Shown here piece after piece: positions 42,025 through 49,241 of a DNA stretch of 64,000 nucleotides; position 1 is the stretch's first letter, and each line of letters starts with the position of its first letter. The stretch comes from Aldehydirespirator sp965117015. GTDB taxonomy: Bacteria > Actinomycetota > Acidimicrobiia > Acidimicrobiales > Aldehydirespiratoraceae. Under the pieces are notes generated by a model. It had not been told where the DNA came from, did no database searches, and worked only from the letters and a program-made list of their open reading frames with translations. The DNA is taken from contig OZ220747.1 in NCBI GenBank assembly GCA_965117015.1, positions 2,542,001 through 2,606,000 of the forward strand, in the 5' to 3' direction. The position numbers were made by a program, and so were the translations under genes.

Positions 42025-42765
42025 GTGGCCAAGCCGAGTTCGTCGAAGAAGGTCCAGCGAGCCGCTAGAGCGGCGGCCTCGTCGAAGGGCGCCCGCGAGC
42101 GCCGGGAGATCGCCTTCCCGCTGGCACTGGCGGTGGTGGTGATCCTCGGGGTGGCACTCGTGGTGTTCGCCCGATCCTCGCGCACGCCCGCGGCGGCTCC
42201 GAGGGTCGGCAACGATCACTGGCACTCGGCCTACGCGATCTACGACTGCGACCGGTTCCTGCCCGCCTTCACCAGCGCGGCCGATCCCGACGGCATCCAC
42301 TCCCACCAGGACGGCGTGGTCCACATCCACCCGTGGAACAGCTCCGCGGCAGGTGATCGGGCTGATCTCGACGTGTTCTTCGAGGCCATGGGGGCGAGGA
42401 TCAGCGATGACGAGATAAGCGGCCCCGGCATCGGCGTGCTGGAGGCCGGATCGGACTGCAACGGCGAGCCGACGGTGATCCGGGCCGTGCGCTTCACCCA
42501 GATTGATCCGGCCGCCGCCATCGACTCTGCCAGCGGCCTCTCCGATTTCTATGTGGCGACCGACACCTACACCGACGACTTCGGTGACGTCCGCCTGCTG
42601 GGAGACCTGGAGGCGTTCACCTTCGCCCGGGTCCCGGCCGGGGCCGACATCCCGCCGCCGCCCGAGGACCGGCTCCAGACCGCCCTGGGGGCCTCGGCGG
42701 GGAACCTGATCTCCACCGGGCCGGAAACCGAACTCGACCCGACGGACGCCCCGCCCGAGGAATAG
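42025..42765 (+). CDS. Uncharacterised membrane-anchored protein with clustered histidines
   Basis: A 246-residue protein of no named family. A basic N-terminus (SSSKKVQRAARAAASSKGARERR) precedes one transmembrane helix (FPLALAVVVILGVALVVFA), so about 190 residues lie outside the membrane. The exoplasmic part begins with a striking histidine cluster: NDHWHSAYAIYDCDRF, then IHSHQDGVVHIHPWN. Five HxH pairs or single histidines plus a cysteine within 50 residues suggest metal binding. The rest (ADLDVFFEAMGARISDDEI, VIRAVRFTQIDPAAAI) looks like a compact domain, and the tail is acidic and Pro-rich. It stands between ugd and manC. Confidence 0.8.
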   Translation: MAKPSSSKKVQRAARAAASSKGARERREIAFPLALAVVVILGVALVVFARSSRTPAAAPRVGNDHWHSAYAIYDCDRFLPAFTSAADPDGIHSHQDGVVHIHPWNSSAAGDRADLDVFFEAMGARISDDEISGPGIGVLEAGSDCNGEPTVIRAVRFTQIDPAAAIDSASGLSDFYVATDTYTDDFGDVRLLGDLEAFTFARVPAGADIPPPPEDRLQTALGASAGNLISTGPETELDPTDAPPEE

Positions 42766-42779
42766 AGCAGGGCGCCGGG

Positions 42780-43790
42780 GTGCAGGCGATCCTGCTCGTC
42801 GGAGGTCTCGGGACTCGGCTGCGTCCCTTGACGCTGACCACCCCCAAGCAGATGCTGCCGATGCTGCACCGGCCCATGGTCGAGCACGTCGTGTCTGGCC
42901 TGGCCCGCCACGGCGTGGAGCGGGTTGTGCTGGCCCTGGGCTATCACGACGACGCATTCCGCGCCGCCTACCCCGACGATAGATGCGCGGGGGTGGAGTT
43001 GTGTTGTGTCGTCGAGCCCGAGCCGCTCGACACCGCCGGCGCCATCCGCTTCGCCTACGAGGCGTCGGGCATGGGCTCCGCCCCGGGCACGTTCCTGGCC
43101 GCCAACGGCGACGTGATCACCGACCTCGACGTGGGTGCGATGCTGCGCCTCCACCGCTCGTCCGGGGCCGAGGCCACCATCCATCTGATCGAGGTCGAGG
43201 ACCCGTCCCGCTTCGGAGTGGTGGTGACCAACCCGGACGGGCGGGCCCTCGCCTTCGTCGAGAAGCCACAGCCGCCTGCGCCCAGCAGCTGGATCAACGC
43301 GGGGACCTATCTGATGGAGCCGTCGGTGATCGGGCGCATCGTCAGCGGGCGCCGGGTGTCGGTGGAGCGCGAGGTGTTCCCCGCCATGGTCGCCGACGGC
43401 ACGCTGTGGGCGCTACGACAGAACACCTACTGGGTCGACGCGGGCACTCCCCAGACCTACCTGCAGGCTCAACTCGACCTGCTCGATGGCCGGCGCGGGC
43501 CGGCGGCGGACGGGGTGTCTCCGGAAGCCGTGGTAGATCCTGACGCCGTTGTCGAGCGCAGCGTGGTGATGGCCGGCGCGGTGGTGGGCGCCGGCTCGGT
43601 GGTACTGGGCTCTGCCGTGCATTCCCGAGCCGTGATCGAAACCGGCGCGAGAGTGCTCGACTCAGTGGTGGGATCGGGAGCGACCGTCGGGCGGGGTTCC
43701 CGGGTGACGGGCGGGACCCTGATCGGCGAAGGCTCCGCGGTGGAGCCGGGGGCGGCCCTGTCGGGCGCCAGAGTGCCCGCGGCGGCCTGA
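42780..43790 (+). CDS. manC: Mannose-1-phosphate guanylyltransferase-type nucleotidyltransferase
   Basis: A 336-residue sugar-nucleotide pyrophosphorylase, most like actinobacterial ManC/ManB (Rv3264c type), making GDP-mannose. The N-terminal catalytic domain has AILLVGGLGTRLRPLT, TPKQMLPMLHRPMVEH, FLAANGDVITDLDVGAM with the metal aspartate, FVEKPQPP and WINAGTYLM. The C-terminal 95 residues are hexapeptide left-handed-helix repeats (VVMAGAVVGAGSVVLGSAV). Substrate cannot be proven by sequence, but gmd and rmd nearby need GDP-mannose and a phosphomannomutase gene begins at 63596. Its stop overlaps the galE start (ATGA). Confidence 0.9.
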   Translation: MQAILLVGGLGTRLRPLTLTTPKQMLPMLHRPMVEHVVSGLARHGVERVVLALGYHDDAFRAAYPDDRCAGVELCCVVEPEPLDTAGAIRFAYEASGMGSAPGTFLAANGDVITDLDVGAMLRLHRSSGAEATIHLIEVEDPSRFGVVVTNPDGRALAFVEKPQPPAPSSWINAGTYLMEPSVIGRIVSGRRVSVEREVFPAMVADGTLWALRQNTYWVDAGTPQTYLQAQLDLLDGRRGPAADGVSPEAVVDPDAVVERSVVMAGAVVGAGSVVLGSAVHSRAVIETGARVLDSVVGSGATVGRGSRVTGGTLIGEGSAVEPGAALSGARVPAAA

Positions 43791-44791
43791 TGGCGACGCT
43801 GGTTACCGGGGGCGCCGGCTACATCGGCAGCCACACCGTGGTGGCCTTGCACGACGCGGGCCGCGACGTAGTCGTCCTGGACGACTTCTCCAACGCGTCG
43901 CGCCGGGCGATCGACTCGATCCGTAGCCTCACCCGCCCGGACCTTCCGGTCGAGGAGGGCGACGCGGGCGATCCGGACGTCCTGGAGGCGGTCTTCGGCG
44001 GGCACCGGATCGACTCGGTGGTCCACTTCGCGGCCCGCAAGAGCGTGGCCGAGTCGGTTGCCGATCCGCTCGGCTACTACCGCAGCAACCTCGGGTCGGT
44101 GATCTCGCTGGCTGCCGCGGCCATCGACAGGGGCGTCCCGCGGCTGGTGTTCAGCTCATCGGCCACCGTCTACGGGTCGGCGTCGACCCCTCCGGTCACC
44201 GAGGACTCGCCGACCGTCCCGGAGAGCCCCTACGGCGAGACCAAGCTGATCGGGGAGCGCATCCTGGCCGACGCCGCGGCTGCGTCGGAGATGAGTGTGA
44301 TCTCGCTGCGCTACTTCAACCCGGTGGGCGCGCACCCGTCGGGGCTGATAGGGGAGGATCCGTCCGGCGAGCCGGCCAACCTGGTGCCGCGGATCATGCA
44401 GGTAGCCGCCGGCCGTCGAGACCAGCTGGACGTCTTCGGAGCCGACTACTCCACCGTCGACGGCACCGCGGTGCGCGACTACGTGCACGTCATGGACCTA
44501 GCCGAGGGTCATGCGGCCGCTCTGGATGCCGACACCGCCCCGGCCCGCAGCCGGACCTACAACCTGGGCACGGGCTCGGGTACGACAGTGCTCCAGATCC
44601 TGGCCGCAGCCTCCGAGGTGATCGGCTCGCCGATTCCCTACGAGATGGCCGAGCGTCGCCCCGGCGACATCGAGGCCTCGTGGGCCGACTGCACCCGAGC
44701 CCGCGACGAACTCGGCTGGCAGGCCCACCGTGACTTGGCAGAGATGCTGGCCGACCACTGGAACTTCATCCGCCAACAGTCCTCTTCCTAG
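43790..44791 (+). CDS. galE: UDP-glucose 4-epimerase
   Basis: A 333-residue extended SDR that interconverts UDP-Glc and UDP-Gal. It has the Rossmann motif VTGGAGYIGSHTVVAL, VVHFAARKSVAESV, FSSSATVYGS with the catalytic Ser, PYGETKLIGE with the Tyr-x3-Lys, and LRYFNPVGAHPSG. All are GalE-type. The stop codon sits in a CTAG shared with the stop of the convergent cofE gene and inside a perfect hairpin. It is translated coupled to manC. Confidence 0.95.
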   Translation: MATLVTGGAGYIGSHTVVALHDAGRDVVVLDDFSNASRRAIDSIRSLTRPDLPVEEGDAGDPDVLEAVFGGHRIDSVVHFAARKSVAESVADPLGYYRSNLGSVISLAAAAIDRGVPRLVFSSSATVYGSASTPPVTEDSPTVPESPYGETKLIGERILADAAAASEMSVISLRYFNPVGAHPSGLIGEDPSGEPANLVPRIMQVAAGRRDQLDVFGADYSTVDGTAVRDYVHVMDLAEGHAAALDADTAPARSRTYNLGTGSGTTVLQILAAASEVIGSPIPYEMAERRPGDIEASWADCTRARDELGWQAHRDLAEMLADHWNFIRQQSSS

Positions 44792-44800
44792 CGGAAGAGG
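44781..44800. terminator. Hairpin enclosing the shared galE/cofE stop codons
   Basis: CCTCTTCC (44781-44788) and GGAAGAGG (44793-44800) form a perfect 8-bp stem with loop TAGC. The two convergent genes end in the same CTAG tetramer at 44788-44791. It is a compact bidirectional terminator candidate. Confidence 0.65.
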
Positions 44801-45492
44801 TCGTCGGTGGGGGGGCGGACTATCTCGTCGACTACCGAGCCGGTGCGGAGCCAGGACTCTTCCAGGCCTCTGACGATGGCTACAGGCACGCCCTTGGCCT
44901 TTCCCATGACCAGGTCGGCGGCGGATGCGATCTCGTCGACCACGGCCACCTCGGTCACCTTGAGCTCGCGGCCCAGCGCGTCGGTGCTGCCCCTCAGGTC
45001 CACCACCGCGGCTATGCCGGCGCAGCCGATGGCGGTGTCCGTCACGCCCCGGCGCCACGGGCGGCCGAAGGTGTCGGAGACCACCACCGCCACCTCGGCG
45101 CTGGCGAGGGCTCTGATCCGGTCGCGGATCCGGCGGGCCGAGCGGTCGGAGTCGACCGGCAGCAGGGCCGCATACCCCTCCTCGACGTTGCTGAGGTCGA
45201 CCCCGGCGTTGGCGCACACGAAGCCCTGAGCGGTCTCCGAGATCACGAGGTCGCCCCGGCGGCGCAGCACCCGCACCGACTCCGCCTCCACCAGCGGCTT
45301 GTGGCTGAGCGGGTCGGCGGGATCGACGGCCGCGAGCCGACCCTCAGCCTTGGACACCACCTTCTGGGTGACCACCACGCAGTCGCGGTCGCGCAGGCTG
45401 TCAGGCCCGGCCGCGGCGACAATGAGCGCGGCCAGGTCGTCGCCGGGACGCACCTCGCCGATGCCCTCGACGGGGAGGATCTCCAGGCTCAC
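44788..45492 (-). CDS. cofE: Coenzyme F420:L-glutamate ligase (CofE)
   Basis: A 234-residue enzyme that adds glutamates to F420-0. It shows the family pieces LPVEGIGEVRPGDDLAALI, VVVTQKVVSKAEGR, FVCANAGVDLSNV, LLPVDSDRSARRIRDRI, VVVSDTFGRPWRRGVTD and AIGCAGIAAVVDLRG. Unlike mycobacterial FbiB it lacks the C-terminal nitroreductase-like domain, so the FMN-dependent dehydro-F420 reductase must be separate. The GTG at 45492 overlaps the cofD stop by four bases, giving a coupled cofD-cofE pair. Confidence 0.95.
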   Translation of the reverse strand: MSLEILPVEGIGEVRPGDDLAALIVAAAGPDSLRDRDCVVVTQKVVSKAEGRLAAVDPADPLSHKPLVEAESVRVLRRRGDLVISETAQGFVCANAGVDLSNVEEGYAALLPVDSDRSARRIRDRIRALASAEVAVVVSDTFGRPWRRGVTDTAIGCAGIAAVVDLRGSTDALGRELKVTEVAVVDEIASAADLVMGKAKGVPVAIVRGLEESWLRTGSVVDEIVRPPTDDLFR

Positions 45493-46418
45493 GACTGCAC
45501 CGCGGCCACCGTGCGGCGGGCCAGTTCGGCCGCGGCCTCGGGCGAGAACATGATCGTCGGGGCGACCACGGCCCGGACCCCGACATCGGCCACCGCAGGG
45601 GCCAGGTCGGCGTCGGCCTCGTCAATCACCAGGGTGCCGACCACATCCCGGTAGCGCCGGGCCACACCCACCACGCTCGACTCCTCGCCCAGCTCGCGCA
45701 GCATCCGATCGGCCGGGCCCTTGCGGGCCGCGCCGGCCACTATGGGAGACACGGCCACGTTGCGCTCCCGGCGGGCGGCAAGGGCCTCGGCTACGCCGCT
45801 CACGGCCAGCACGGGGCCGATCGACACCACCGGGTTGGACGGAGCGATCACCACGACATCAGCAGCCGAGACGGCGTCCAGCACGCCGGGGGCGGGACGG
45901 GCGTCGTCCACTCCCGCGAATCGCACCCCGGATATGGGCACGTCGTGGGCGAGGCGCACGAAGTACTCCTGGAAGCCGATCTCACTTCCGGAGGCCAGCG
46001 TCACCCGGGTCTCGATCCGCTGGTCGCTCACCGGCAGCACTCGGCAGCCCAGTCCGCGGGCCGAAGCCAGACGGGCAGTCACCTCGCTGAAGCTCAGCCC
46101 CTCGCGCAGCAGCGTGGTGCGGAACAGATGGTTGCCGATGTCACGGTCTCCGAGGTTGAACCAGGCGTCGAGTCCCAGCGCCCTCAGCTCGCCCAGGGCA
46201 TTCCAGGTCTCGTCGGCCAGGCCCCAGCCCCGGTCGCGGTCGATGACGCCCGACAGGGTGTAGATGACGGTGTCGATGTCGGGACTGACATGCAGCCCGT
46301 GCAACTCGACATCGTCGGCGACGTTCACGACCGCCGTCACATCGGTGGCCGGTGTCACCAGCAGTTGGCCGGTCAGGTAGCGAGCCGCGCCCACCCCGCC
46401 GGCGAGGACCGTTATCAC
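45489..46418 (-). CDS. cofD: F420 biosynthesis: 2-phospholactate/phosphoenolpyruvyl transferase (CofD/FbiA)
   Basis: A 309-residue enzyme that joins the phospho-C3 unit to the deazaflavin Fo to give (dehydro-)F420-0. The start VITVLAGGVGAARYLTG is the family signature. NVADDVELHGLHVSPDIDTVIYTLSG (in parts), WFNLGDRDIGNHLFRT, and VVIAPSNPVVSIGPVLA are all present. GTG 46418 overlaps the gmd stop (GTGA), so it is in a gmd-cofD-cofE run. The pair shows that the organism makes F420. In actinobacteria the donor is more likely PEP than phospholactate. Confidence 0.95.
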   Translation of the reverse strand: MITVLAGGVGAARYLTGQLLVTPATDVTAVVNVADDVELHGLHVSPDIDTVIYTLSGVIDRDRGWGLADETWNALGELRALGLDAWFNLGDRDIGNHLFRTTLLREGLSFSEVTARLASARGLGCRVLPVSDQRIETRVTLASGSEIGFQEYFVRLAHDVPISGVRFAGVDDARPAPGVLDAVSAADVVVIAPSNPVVSIGPVLAVSGVAEALAARRERNVAVSPIVAGAARKGPADRMLRELGEESSVVGVARRYRDVVGTLVIDEADADLAPAVADVGVRAVVAPTIMFSPEAAAELARRTVAAVQS

Positions 46419-47416
46419 CGGCCCGTCTTGCTCCCGGCCCCGCCGCCGCCCGGACGGCTCTGGAGCAGCGCCAAGTCCCCGTCGACCATCAGCCTGACCA
46501 GCTCCGCGAACGACGTCTTCGGATGCCACCCGAAGGCGGCCGACGCCTTGGACGAGTCGCCTACCAGCAAGTCGACCTCCGCCGGGCGCATGAACCGCTC
46601 GTCGGTGACGACGTGGTCGCGATAGTCGAGGCCCACGTACTCGAAGGCGAGCTCGCACAGCGTTCTCACCGAATGGGTCTTGCCCGTGCAGATCACGTAG
46701 TCGTCGGGCTCGTCCTGCTGAAGCATCTCCCACATTGCCTCGACGTAGTCGGCGGCGTAGCCCCAGTCCCTCTGCGAGTCGAGGTTGCCGAGGCGCAGCT
46801 CGTCGGCGAGGCCAAGCTTGATCCGGGCCGCGGCGTGGGTGATCTTGCGGGTCACGAACTCCATGCCGCGGCGGGGGCTCTCATGGTTGAAGAGGATCCC
46901 GGAGGTCGCGTGCAGCCCGTAGGACTCGCGGTAGTTGACCGTGAGCCAGTGACCGTAGACCTTGGCCACCCCGTAGGGGCTGCGGGGATGGAATGGCGTC
47001 TTCTCGTTCTGGGGAACCTCCCGCACCTTCCCGAACATCTCCGATGAGCTGGCCTGGTAGAAGCGGATGTCGCCGTCCACGAGCCGGATGGCGTCGAGGA
47101 TCCGGGTGACCCCCAGAGCCGTGGTCTCGCCGGTCAGCACCGGCTGGCTGAAGGAGGTCTGCACGAAGGACTGGGCGGCCAGGTTGTACACCTCGTCGGG
47201 CCGGTAGGTCCGCAGGATCTCGATCATGGAGACCTGGTCGAGCAGGTCTCCGGTCACGATGCGGATCCGGTCCTGGATGTGGGCGATGCGCTCGTAGTTG
47301 ACGATGCTGGACCGGCGCACCATGCCGATCACCTCGTAGCCCTTGCCGAGCAGCAATTCGGCGAGGTACGAGCCGTCCTGGCCGGTGATGCCGGTGATCA
47401 GGGCGCGTCTGGCCAT
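46415..47416 (-). CDS. gmd: GDP-mannose 4,6-dehydratase
   Basis: A 333-residue extended SDR converting GDP-mannose to GDP-4-keto-6-deoxymannose. It begins RRALITGITGQDGSYLAELL, with YNLAAQSFVQTSF, FYQASSSEMFGKVREVPQNE carrying the catalytic Ser/Glu, and YGVAKVYGHWLTVNYRE (in parts) with the Tyr-x3-Lys. LFNHESPRRGMEFVTRKI follows. Nearly every Gmd hallmark is present. The reductase that would finish GDP-rhamnose lies immediately upstream in the same direction, four bases apart. Confidence 0.96.
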   Translation of the reverse strand: MARRALITGITGQDGSYLAELLLGKGYEVIGMVRRSSIVNYERIAHIQDRIRIVTGDLLDQVSMIEILRTYRPDEVYNLAAQSFVQTSFSQPVLTGETTALGVTRILDAIRLVDGDIRFYQASSSEMFGKVREVPQNEKTPFHPRSPYGVAKVYGHWLTVNYRESYGLHATSGILFNHESPRRGMEFVTRKITHAAARIKLGLADELRLGNLDSQRDWGYAADYVEAMWEMLQQDEPDDYVICTGKTHSVRTLCELAFEYVGLDYRDHVVTDERFMRPAEVDLLVGDSSKASAAFGWHPKTSFAELVRLMVDGDLALLQSRPGGGGAGSKTGR

Positions 47417-47420
47417 GGCG

Positions 47421-48374
47421 CTACTGGCTATCGCCCCAACTCGGCAGTTCCGACCCTGTCATGCCGCCGCCGAGCGAGCTCGGCGCTTCTGCCAGCCTGC
47501 ACCGCCAGTAGTCGAGGAGGTCGTCGAGCGTCTGTTCCAGCGGAACCTCCGCTCGCCATCCGGTGCCATCATGAAGCTTGGAAGGATCGCCACGGACCTC
47601 GGCCACGTCCACGGGGCGCAGCAGTTCACCGTCCGCCTCCAGGCGCATCGGGTGCCGGGCCCTGGCGATCAAGGCCTCCGCCAACTCGGAGATGGCGCGG
47701 GCTGTGCCGCTGCACACGTTGTAGGCCTCGCCCGCCTCGCCGTTGGCGGCTAGCAGCCGGTAGGCCCGAACCACGTCACGCACGTCGGTGAAGTCGCGCT
47801 TGGCCTCCAGGTTCCCGACCCGCACTACTTCCGAGCCGTCGCGCTCGTTGGCCGCCACCCGCGACGCCAGCGCGGCGGCCACGAACCGGTCGCTCTGGCC
47901 GGGACCGAGATGGTTGAAGGCCCTGGCCCGGATCACGTCGAGCCCGCGGCCCAGGCCGGCCTGCAGGCACACCATCTCGGCCGCGGCCTTGCTGGCGCCG
48001 TAGGGGGTCACCGGCAACAAGGCGCAGGACTCATCGACGGGAAGGCTCTCGGGCTCGACCCTCCCGTAGACGTCGGCGCTGCTGATGACCACCGCCCGGC
48101 CGGTACCGGCCCGCCGGGCTGCGGCGAGGACGTTGAACGTTCCCTCCACATTGACCCGGAGGGTTGCAGCCGGATCGGTGAAGCTCGCCTGCACGTCGGC
48201 CTGCGCCGCCAGGTGGTACACCGCGTCGGGTCGGCTGCCATCGAAATCGGCCTCCAGTGCATCGGGCTCGGTGATCTCGGCTTCGCTTATCGCCACCTCG
48301 TCGCCGGCCGCGGCTAGATGGGCCACAAGGTGGCGACCCACGAAGCCTGTGGCACCGGTGACCAGGGCCCGCAC
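47421..48374 (-). CDS. rmd: GDP-4-keto-6-deoxymannose reductase-like SDR
   Basis: A 317-residue extended SDR most like Rmd, which reduces GDP-4-keto-6-deoxymannose to GDP-D-rhamnose. It has ALVTGATGFVGRHLVAHL, VYHLAAQADVQASF, VISSADVYGRV, VTPYGASKAAAEMV with the Tyr-x3-Lys, RAFNHLGPGQSDRFV and AYNVCSGTARAISEL. The ARAFNHLGPGQ stretch is typical of the Rmd/GDP-6-deoxy group rather than fucose synthase. Adjacency to gmd supports it. The start is GTG 48374. Confidence 0.88.
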   Translation of the reverse strand: MRALVTGATGFVGRHLVAHLAAAGDEVAISEAEITEPDALEADFDGSRPDAVYHLAAQADVQASFTDPAATLRVNVEGTFNVLAAARRAGTGRAVVISSADVYGRVEPESLPVDESCALLPVTPYGASKAAAEMVCLQAGLGRGLDVIRARAFNHLGPGQSDRFVAAALASRVAANERDGSEVVRVGNLEAKRDFTDVRDVVRAYRLLAANGEAGEAYNVCSGTARAISELAEALIARARHPMRLEADGELLRPVDVAEVRGDPSKLHDGTGWRAEVPLEQTLDDLLDYWRCRLAEAPSSLGGGMTGSELPSWGDSQ

Positions 48375-48450
48375 CGGCGCCTACCGGAAGGTGCCTGTAC
48401 CGCGCATCACCGCGCACATTACGTGTTCGGGGCGTGCCACACTTGATCGC

Positions 48451-48471
48451 ATGACGGCGGTGACCCAATGA
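48451..48471 (+). CDS. Possible 6-codon upstream ORF before the cysteine-hydrolase-like gene
   Basis: ATG ACG GCG GTG ACC CAA TGA ends on the start codon of the next gene (AATGA overlap). It could make translation of the main gene depend on reading the short frame. It may be accidental; there is no independent support. Confidence 0.25.
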   Translation: MTAVTQ

Positions 48472-49169
48472 CGACGGCATCCGGGCAGGAGCTGGAGGGG
48501 CTGGCGGCGCTGGTCGATCCGGCCTCGACGGCCGTCCTGACCATGGAGCTGCAGAGGGGCGTCGTGGGTCCGGACGCCATGATGCAGGCCCTCGTCGAGC
48601 GGGTGTCGGCCGCCGGGACGGTGCGCGCCGCGGCTGCGGTGTGCGACGCGGCCCGGGGTGTGGGGGCGAGCGTCGTCCACTGCGTCGTGCACACCCGTGA
48701 GGACGGGGCCGGCACCGCAGTCAACTGCCGGATCCTGGGGTTGGCCGACAAGCTGCGCCGGGAGCACGGGATCGCTCCGACCCTCGCCGGGAGCGACGGG
48801 GCCCGACTGGTGCCCGAACTCGGGGACGATCCCAGGGATCTGATCGCGGCGCGCGGCCACGGTCTGACGCCCTTCACGGCCACCTCCCTCGATCAGACCC
48901 TGCGCAACCTGGGCGTGACCACGGTGGTGGCCACCGGCGTATCGGTGAATGTGGGCATCATGGGTCTGTGCCTCAGCGCTGTAGATCTCGGCTACCAGGT
49001 TGTGCTGGTACGCGACGCCGTGGCCGGTGTCCCGGCGGAATACGAGGAAGCCGTGATCGAGCACAGCCTGGCGATGGTGGCCACGGTGGTCACCTCCGCA
49101 GAACTGCTGGAGGCCTGGGAGACATCCAGAGGCCGAGCATTGCGAGGCCGTGGCCCGAGCGGCCCGTGA
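48468..49169 (+). CDS. Isochorismatase-like protein lacking the catalytic cysteine
   Basis: A 233-residue protein with the cysteine-hydrolase fold (VLTMELQRGVVG, GASVVHCVVHTRE, LRNLGVTTVVATGVSVNV, YQVVLVRDAVAGVPAEYEEAV). The catalytic triad seems absent. The usual Asp is Glu in TMELQ, the Lys region reads ARGHGLTPF, and the nucleophile position in SVNVGIMGLC is Gly. Close actinobacterial relatives share this pattern, so it is a subfamily trait rather than local decay. The function is unknown; a binding role or a cysteine-independent hydrolase (as in EntB, which also has Gly there) is possible. The last dozen codons fall within the 58-bp repeat. Confidence 0.88.
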   Translation: MTTASGQELEGLAALVDPASTAVLTMELQRGVVGPDAMMQALVERVSAAGTVRAAAAVCDAARGVGASVVHCVVHTREDGAGTAVNCRILGLADKLRREHGIAPTLAGSDGARLVPELGDDPRDLIAARGHGLTPFTATSLDQTLRNLGVTTVVATGVSVNVGIMGLCLSAVDLGYQVVLVRDAVAGVPAEYEEAVIEHSLAMVATVVTSAELLEAWETSRGRALRGRGPSGP

Positions 49170-49187
49170 GCGAAGCGAACAAGAGCG
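49129..49187 (+). repeat. Dispersed 58-bp repeat, copy 3 of 3
   Basis: It is identical to copy 2 except for one inserted base (GAGCATTGCG instead of GAGCTTGCG). It overlaps the 3' end of the isochorismatase-like gene, supplying its last codons and stop, and lies 54 bases before the chosen start of the large glycosyltransferase. Confidence 0.93.
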
Positions 49188-49241
49188 GGAGACATCGTTG
49201 TGAGGGTGGCACCCGGTAGAAGGGGCGGCCATTAGCCTCGG

